Source: Prochlorococcus sp. AG-355-I04 (GTDB lineage Bacteria; Cyanobacteriota; Cyanobacteriia; PCC-6307; Cyanobiaceae). From it: a stretch of DNA of 64,000 bases. This document shows, piece by piece, positions 58,539 through 64,000 of this stretch. The notes beneath the pieces were generated by a model, which saw nothing but the letters and a program-made list of their open reading frames with translations, searched no databases and had not been told where the DNA came from. Within the stretch, counting starts at the first letter, position 1. Each line of letters starts with the position of its first letter. The stretch covers positions 1-64,000 of the forward strand of contig QCDL01000001.1 of the NCBI GenBank assembly GCA_003280915.1, in the 5' to 3' direction. The translations under genes and the position numbers were made by a program.

Positions 58539-59661
58539 TTATTCAATAGATTCATTAGAAGAAATATTCATACGTAATAATTCATGAATAAATGGTTCAA
58601 GTCCACCATCTAAAACACTATCTAACTCGTTAGTCTCCTGCATAGTCCTAAGATCTTTTACCATTTGATAGGGATGGAAAACATAATTTCTTATTTGATT
58701 GCCCCATGCAGCTTCCACAATATCACCTTTAATATCAGCGACTTCAGCAGCTCGTTGTTCTTTAGCAATCACTAATAGTTTAGACTTTAGAAGTAACATA
58801 GCTTTTTCTTTATTTTGTAATTGAGATCTTTCTTGAGTACATCTTACTGAAATCCCTGAAGGCAAATGAACAATTCTCACTGCTGTTTCTACTTTATTAA
58901 CATTTTGACCTCCAGCCCCACCGGATCTACTCGTTGTAATGTCTAAATCTTTTTCCGGTATATCAAGTGAAATATTATCATCTAATTTTGGCATAACCTC
59001 TACCCCAGCAAAGCTGGTTTGTCTTTTGCCATTGGCATTAAAAGGAGAAATTCTTACTAATCTATGAGTTCCTTTTTCATGTTGCAGATAGCCGTATGCA
59101 TATTTTCCATCAATTTCGAAAGTTACACTTTTAATACCTGCTTCTTCTCCTTGAGATAATTCATTAATGACAAGGTTCATTTGATTATTATCGGCCCATC
59201 TTGAGTACATTCTTAATAATATCTCTACCCAATCCTGCGCATCTGTTCCACCCGCACCTGCGTTAATAGAAACTACTGCTCCTTCCTTATCGTATTCACC
59301 ACATAACAATCTTTCAAATTCCCATTTATCCAAATTCTCTCTTAATTTCTTTAATCCCAGCTGCGATTCTAAAATCATTTCCTCTTCGGGTTCTAGAGAA
59401 TAAAGCTCAAGAGAGGCATTAGCATCAGAAATAAAAGTTTTCCATTTATCTAACAAATCGAGTTGCGCTTTGACATCATCAAGAATTAACATTTGCTTTT
59501 TAGCTTCTTCTTGATTTTCCCAAAATTCAGGCTGAGCAGAAATTTGCTCTAACTCTTTCCTTTTCGCTTTTAATCTTGGAACGTCAAAGACAATCCTGAG
59601 CATTACCCAGGCGCTCTGTTAGTTCCGAAAGATCTTTTTTGAAATCTGTAATATCTATCAA
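58539..59661 (-). CDS. prfB: peptide chain release factor 2, programmed +1 frameshift
   Basis: Recognises UGA and UAA. The main frame (58539-59585) has the catalytic GGQ in [19 protein letters not shown]. The anticodon-like tripeptide region is in the [12 protein letters not shown]-type segment. The N terminus is in another frame. From TTG 59661, 25 codons encode [20 protein letters not shown] and end CTT (59589-59587), then an in-frame TGA (59586-59584), then C. Skipping one base gives GAC GTT CCA AGA (D-V-P-R), the family's DVPRLKAK. An AGGA stands just upstream of the shift. Full product about 373 residues; join 59661..59587 and 59585..58539. A start at ATG 59603 gives a false N terminus. 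Confidence 0.95.
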
Positions 59662-59737
59662 AATAGAATTTAATCGTTATTTATAATCTAACAAGCACTT
59701 TTGTTTAATAGTATAAACTAAGTATTATTTTAAAAAA

Positions 59738-59992
59738 ATGTCCAAAGTTGAAATTTATACTTGGCAATATTGCCCATTCTGTATTCGAGCAAAATCACTA
59801 CTCAAGAAAAAAAATGTAAATTTTACAGAATATAAAATAGATGGCGACGAAGATGCCAGAGCATTGATGATTGAAAGAGCTGATGGTAGAAGAACATTAC
59901 CACAAATATTTATAGATAATGTGGGTATCGGAGGCTGCGATGATCTCTACGCATTAGAAAATGAAAATAAATTAGAAGCATTATTAAACTAG
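59738..59992 (+). CDS. grxC: glutaredoxin, dithiol CPFC
   Basis: An 84-residue glutathione-dependent oxidoreductase. The active site is QYCPFCIRA (Cys12, Cys15), the cis-proline segment is [10 protein letters not shown], and the glutathione-binding end is [11 protein letters not shown]. It begins 76 bases after the divergent prfB start. gshB follows five bases downstream, so glutathione and its reductase partner are cotranscribed. Confidence 0.95.
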   Translation: MSKVEIYTWQYCPFCIRAKSLLKKKNVNFTEYKIDGDEDARALMIERADGRRTLPQIFIDNVGIGGCDDLYALENENKLEALLN

Positions 59993-59997
59993 ATCTT

Positions 59998-60921
59998 ATG
60001 AAATTTCTATTCGTAATAGATCCAATTAAAAATATAAATCCCTTAAAAGATTCAACTGCTGCTTTAATGCAAGCATCATCAAAAAAAAATATTGAAATCT
60101 GGAGTTGTACTCCTCAAGACCTTGAAGCTAGAGGTGATGAAGTATGGGCATCTTCCGTAAAAGTTGAAGTAATTCCGTGGATTTCTTTCAAAGAGAATGA
60201 TTGCATACCTCTCGCCGAATTTAATTGCATTTGGATGAGAAAAGATCCTCCTGTAAATGAGGCTTATTTATATGCAACCCATCTTTTAGAAGTTGCCGAA
60301 AGAAAAGGAGTAAAAGTAATTAACAAACCCTCATCGTTAAGAGCGTGGAATGAAAAGCTAGGTGCTTTAAGATACAGCCACTTAATGGCACCTACAATAG
60401 TTGCGAGTAAGGTAAAAGATCTTATTAATTTTGCAAATATAAATAATGAAGTAGTCATAAAACCTCTTGGAGGAAAAGGTGGTCAAGGTGTTATAAGAAT
60501 AAATAAAAATTCTCCAGGAATTAAATCAATCATTGAATTAATCACTTCTCAAGAAGAATTACCCGTTATGATGCAAAAATTTATTCCTGAAGTCATAGAG
60601 GGTGATAAAAGAATAATTATCGTAAACGGAGAAGCAATTGGATCAATAAATAGGATTCCTCAAGGAGGCGATTTTAGGAGTAATTTAGCTATGGGAGGCA
60701 AGGCTGAACCCACATTATTAACAGAAAAAGAAAAAAGTATCTGCTCAGAATTATCTCAACATTTTAAAGATGAGGGTTTATTTTTTGTAGGTATTGATGT
60801 AATAAATGGAATGCTTAGCGAGATTAATGTAACCAGTCCAACAGGTTTAAGAGAGATAGAAAATTTATCCAATAAAAATGTTTCAGCGGAAGTTATTGAA
60901 AAATTAGTAGAAATTATCTAG
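59998..60921 (+). CDS. gshB: glutathione synthetase
   Basis: ATP-grasp ligase that joins gamma-glutamylcysteine and glycine. Signatures: [18 protein letters not shown] at the N terminus, [37 protein letters not shown] and [15 protein letters not shown]. Length 307. The end overlaps the convergent isochorismate synthase gene by eight bases. gshA is not in the window. Confidence 0.96.
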   Translation: MKFLFVIDPIKNINPLKDSTAALMQASSKKNIEIWSCTPQDLEARGDEVWASSVKVEVIPWISFKENDCIPLAEFNCIWMRKDPPVNEAYLYATHLLEVAERKGVKVINKPSSLRAWNEKLGALRYSHLMAPTIVASKVKDLINFANINNEVVIKPLGGKGGQGVIRINKNSPGIKSIIELITSQEELPVMMQKFIPEVIEGDKRIIIVNGEAIGSINRIPQGGDFRSNLAMGGKAEPTLLTEKEKSICSELSQHFKDEGLFFVGIDVINGMLSEINVTSPTGLREIENLSNKNVSAEVIEKLVEII

Positions 60922-62326
60922 GATTTTTAGCGCAAAATATCTGTTTTACTATAGATTCAAATTTTAATTTAATCTCATCTATTTCTTTCTCTAAAACGGA
61001 GCCAGAAACTATACCTGAACCTGCAGTAAATTCAATATTTTCTTCAATACATCTTGCGCCTCTTATTGCCAAAAGAAATGAAGCATTGCCTGATGAATCA
61101 ACCCAACCCATTGGAGAAGCATAATTTCCTCTAGGAAAAGACTCGAGAGTGTTTATCCAATCCAATGCTGCATTTTTTGGGTATCCACAAACAGCTGGAG
61201 ATGGATGTAAGTTTTTAAGCAATTCAAAAGGACAAATATTTTCAACTTTAGAGAAAATTAGTGTTTGCAAATGAGAAATATCTCCAAATGAATTTACCTT
61301 GATATCACTTTTTTTAAAGTTTGTTATTTTTGAAACTTCTAAAGATTTAATCAAATGTTGTATTACATAATTATGTTCCTTTAAGTCTTTAGTGCTTTTT
61401 AGGAGTTTCTTGAAATTTGAATTAGTAGAGATAGTTCCAGCAAGAGCCTCTAAAATTAAATTAGGTTTAGAGAAAGAAAATAATTTTTCTGGAGATGCTC
61501 CAAACAAAATATCTTTACTATTCCTTTTCCAAACGTATCTACAGGTATTTGGTTGCTTCTTTTTAAATCTTTTTAAAATTTCTACTAAATCTAATTTATT
61601 TTTTAGTTTTATTTTAATCCTATTCGCTAAAACTATCTTTTCGAGGATATCTTTCTCTACTAATTGAATTCCTCTATTTACTACTTTTTTCATATTTTTT
61701 TTAGAAGTTTCTAATGAACGTGAGAAATCATCAATAAAAGGAGAATCAAAACTAGTTTTTAAGCCAGATGATTTTATTAATTCGGAGCCAGAATTAATAA
61801 CTTGATTTCTAATTGTCCATATTTCTTCAATTAATGTTCTTAAGGATGATTTACCTTCAACATGACCATTGATTCTTAACCAGCAATTCTTACCACTTTT
61901 AGTAATTAATATTTTTGGCAAAATGGCTTCCAAACTAGGGATATCTGAAGGTAAATTCTTATTATTCAAATTTTCAGAGAAAGAAAATAAATAAATTATT
62001 TTTGAACGTGCAGAATTGTGCGATTCATTAGTTAAGTTAATTAAATTTTTAAAATTCTCAGAATTAAACTCTTTTGCTACCTCAAATCTTTTTGGGCCAT
62101 CCAGAGTAACATATTTACACTTCTCGAAAGCTATATATGAAATGCCATCAGATTCCTCCCAAAATGAAGAAAACGGATATTGATTTATTAACAATTCATA
62201 AACTTGAAATAAATCAATACAAGGAATCTCAACACAAATACTTACTAATCCAGAATTTTCAACTTTCTTATCGAAAGAGGAAAATACATCTTTTAAAAAA
62301 TCTGTTAAGTTTAAATCATTTTTCAT
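60914..62326 (-). CDS. menF: isochorismate synthase (menaquinone/phylloquinone type)
   Basis: Chorismate-binding enzyme of the MenF/EntC group: isochorismate formation, the first committed step to phylloquinone, the PSI A1 cofactor. The C-terminal domain carries LEALAGTIS, the [18 protein letters not shown] element, [13 protein letters not shown], and the [17 protein letters not shown] end with the Mg-binding glutamates. The N-terminal half is divergent and the length is 470. Divergent from menA with about 100 bases between starts. Salicylate synthase can be excluded only by context. Confidence 0.9.
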   Translation of the reverse strand: MKNDLNLTDFLKDVFSSFDKKVENSGLVSICVEIPCIDLFQVYELLINQYPFSSFWEESDGISYIAFEKCKYVTLDGPKRFEVAKEFNSENFKNLINLTNESHNSARSKIIYLFSFSENLNNKNLPSDIPSLEAILPKILITKSGKNCWLRINGHVEGKSSLRTLIEEIWTIRNQVINSGSELIKSSGLKTSFDSPFIDDFSRSLETSKKNMKKVVNRGIQLVEKDILEKIVLANRIKIKLKNKLDLVEILKRFKKKQPNTCRYVWKRNSKDILFGASPEKLFSFSKPNLILEALAGTISTNSNFKKLLKSTKDLKEHNYVIQHLIKSLEVSKITNFKKSDIKVNSFGDISHLQTLIFSKVENICPFELLKNLHPSPAVCGYPKNAALDWINTLESFPRGNYASPMGWVDSSGNASFLLAIRGARCIEENIEFTAGSGIVSGSVLEKEIDEIKLKFESIVKQIFCAKNPR

Positions 62327-62427
62327 TACTTATTGAAAATAACTAAAAATGATGCAATAAAGTAAAAAATGTAACTCAATTTATAAACTACATTCAATAA
62401 TTATCTAATTTTGCATGTTAATTAAAA

Positions 62428-63345
62428 ATGGACGAAGATAAAAAAAAATTATGGAAAAAAGCAATAAAATGGCCTCTCTATTCTGTTGCCATACTTCCAG
62501 TTTTAATAACAGGGGCTTACTTGCTCAATCAATATGAAGAGGTAAAAATTTATAATTTGATTTCATTTACTTTAGCTGCAATTTTGATATTACTTTGGGA
62601 AAATCTAACTAATGATTTATACGACGCAGAAACAGGAATCGATGAATTTAAATTCCATTCAATTGTAAATCTAGTAAAAAATAAAAAAATAATTCCATTT
62701 ATTGCATATACATCTTTAGTTATTGGTTTATTAATAATTTTAATTATTTCAGTATCAACAAGTATAAACATATTTATGTTGGTGGCAGCTTGCTGCTTCT
62801 TAGGATATTTATATCAAGGTCCTCCTTTTAGATTGGGCTATCAAGGTTTAGGAGAACCATTATGCTGGCTTGCATTTGGACCTTTTGCTTACTCTGCAGT
62901 CTTAATTGCGTTAAATCCGTCTAATATTTACTTCGAAGATATTCCATGGAAAGTTTCTTTATTACTTGGTTCAGGACCTTCCTTGGCAACAACTCTTGTA
63001 TTATTTTGTTCTCATTTTCATCAAATTTCTGAAGATAAAAAGCATGGGAAAAATTCACCTTTAGTTCGCTTAGGGGCAAAAAAAGGTTCTCAATTTGTGC
63101 CTTGGATCATTTTTACAATATATATTTTTCAACTTTTCACAATAGTTTATGGATTTATTCCAGTGTTTTGCATCCTTTATTTGCTTAGTTTTCCTCAAGC
63201 AATAAGACTTATAAATTTATTAAAATCTTCTTATGCAAAACCTTCTGCAATAAAAAATTGCAAATTCGTCGCAATAAAATTTCAAACTCTTAATGGAATT
63301 GGTTTAATCACAGGATTAATATTTAATTACTTGCTAAATAAATGA
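62428..63345 (+). CDS. menA: 1,4-dihydroxy-2-naphthoate phytyltransferase/prenyltransferase (UbiA family)
   Basis: Integral membrane prenyltransferase that attaches the phytyl (or other) chain in phylloquinone synthesis. The first aspartate motif is NLTNDLYDAETGIDEFK. About eight hydrophobic helices follow, and the second polar motif region contains HFHQISEDKKHGKNS. Length 305. The stop overlaps the menC start (ATGA). The neighbours menF and menC support the pathway assignment over ubiquinone, heme or chlorophyll prenyltransferases. Confidence 0.92.
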   Translation: MDEDKKKLWKKAIKWPLYSVAILPVLITGAYLLNQYEEVKIYNLISFTLAAILILLWENLTNDLYDAETGIDEFKFHSIVNLVKNKKIIPFIAYTSLVIGLLIILIISVSTSINIFMLVAACCFLGYLYQGPPFRLGYQGLGEPLCWLAFGPFAYSAVLIALNPSNIYFEDIPWKVSLLLGSGPSLATTLVLFCSHFHQISEDKKHGKNSPLVRLGAKKGSQFVPWIIFTIYIFQLFTIVYGFIPVFCILYLLSFPQAIRLINLLKSSYAKPSAIKNCKFVAIKFQTLNGIGLITGLIFNYLLNK

Positions 63346-64000
63346 ACTTAATATTTCAAAAAAAATCTTATAGCTTTAAGTTATTGGCCAAAATAGAAAA
63401 TTCCAAAACCAATTACCATACAAAATCGGGTTGGATAATTAAATTAATAAGTAATGATAAAAAAATAGGGTTTGGAGAAGTTTCGCCGCTTCATAAAAAA
63501 GACTTAAAAAAGTGTGCGAAACAACTAGATATGATCCCTGAGTATATAGAGGAATTTAATTTATCTGAGCAAATAAATATTTTTCACCCATGCATTCAAT
63601 CTGCAATAAATTCTGCATTAGCTGAGATCAATGGAAAAATAATATTTAAAAAAAACTATTACTTTGATGAAATTGATAAAACAGCTATATTGTTAAATCA
63701 TGAAAATGTAGTTTCAGATCTAAATGATATAAAAAAAAGACATTGTGATATTGGAAAATCATTAACCTTAAAATGGAAAGTAGCACTAAAAAACAACCAT
63801 GAGGAAGAAACAAAATTAGAAGAAATTTTAAGCAAAATAGGTAATAATATCAAGTTAAGAATAGATGCTAATGGTTCTTGGGGAAGAGACATAGCTAATA
63901 GATGGGCTGATATTTTGAAAGATAATAAAAATATAGATTGGTTAGAACAACCTCTCTGTGTTGATGATATTGATGGACTGACAGAACTAAACAAAAAAAT
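63342..64000 (+). CDS. menC: o-succinylbenzoate synthase, partial (3' end beyond the window)
   Basis: Enolase-superfamily enzyme that dehydrates SHCHC to o-succinylbenzoate. ATG 63342 overlaps the menA TGA. The open frame runs to the window edge (about 219 codons). Visible: an N-terminal capping domain with WIIKLISNDKKIGFGEVSPL, a TLKWKVAL segment carrying a candidate catalytic lysine, and IKLRIDANGSWGRDIANRW with the metal-binding aspartate. IDWLEQPL follows with the second ligand. The last metal ligand and the catalytic lysine after the barrel midpoint are outside the window. Confidence 0.9.
   Translation, partial: MNLIFQKKSYSFKLLAKIENSKTNYHTKSGWIIKLISNDKKIGFGEVSPLHKKDLKKCAKQLDMIPEYIEEFNLSEQINIFHPCIQSAINSALAEINGKIIFKKNYYFDEIDKTAILLNHENVVSDLNDIKKRHCDIGKSLTLKWKVALKNNHEEETKLEEILSKIGNNIKLRIDANGSWGRDIANRWADILKDNKNIDWLEQPLCVDDIDGLTELNKK

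Noticed and set aside
59587-59603. prfB starting at ATG 59603
   Set aside because: This gives a non-family N terminus; the upstream frame encodes the conserved start and meets it at CTT TGA C.

Overview
The window is a gene-dense, strongly A+T-rich stretch of a cyanobacterial chromosome. It is almost certainly a high-light-adapted marine Prochlorococcus. The evidence is photosynthesis genes (psbA, psbO, crtR, CP12), ycf-type genes, the BicA-like/SbtA/SbtB inorganic carbon cluster, phylloquinone (men) genes, very short intergenic gaps and many lysine/asparagine/isoleucine-rich proteins. The strain and the HLII assignment are inference; no database was searched. I see no prophage, insertion sequence, integrase, CRISPR array or rRNA. 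This reads as core genome, not as a genomic island.

Layout. 1-5 kb: ileS (3' part outside the window), a Ycf66-like membrane protein, tRNA-Leu(UAG), crtR and gatC. 5-9 kb: a 3-methyladenine DNA glycosylase, pyrB, a Ycf20/DUF565 protein, two small conserved proteins and coaBC. 9-16.5 kb: psbO, sat, ftsH, an Eda-like aldolase, aroC, psbA and a 42-residue ORF divergent from psbA. 16.5-24 kb: an aspartoacylase-like gene, a GST-like protein, CP12, a 60-residue protein, obg, mutS2, a VOC protein and hemB. 24-32 kb: a bicA-like gene, sbtA and sbtB (bicarbonate uptake and its PII-like regulator), a thioredoxin-reductase-like protein lacking the NADPH motif, a coiled-coil protein overlapping a UbiB/ABC1 kinase, and eno. 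32-38 kb: a ClpB paralogue and secE-nusG-rplK-rplA-[L10 leader]-rplJ-rplL. 38-46 kb: rnhA, pyrD, a CobD-like enzyme, murG, an exported protein, pgk, rbgA and rluD. 46-60 kb: an orphan double ABC ATPase, a RelA/SpoT enzyme, mnmE, nadC, argS, a HisC-like enzyme, a degenerate metallo-beta-lactamase-fold protein, trpG/pabA, dgkA, ybeY, a DUF3285 protein and prfB with its programmed frameshift. 60-64 kb: grxC-gshB, and a men locus with menF/entC divergent from menA-menC (menC runs off the end).

Themes. The photosynthetic and carbon genes act together: PsbA and PsbO in PSII, CrtR for zeaxanthin, FtsH plausibly in D1 turnover, CP12 on the Calvin cycle, BicA-like/SbtA for bicarbonate, and Men enzymes for phylloquinone of PSI. 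Hairpins with a U-tract are seen only beside psbO, psbA and CP12. Most convergent pairs abut or overlap. The main oddities are crtR and a DNA glycosylase without a canonical in-frame start; the prfB frameshift; a ClpB whose first AAA module has lost its arginine fingers; a thioredoxin-reductase-like protein without an NADPH site; a short SbtB; a small ORF missed beside psbA; and a well-formed L10 leader. I found no wholly new multi-gene system.
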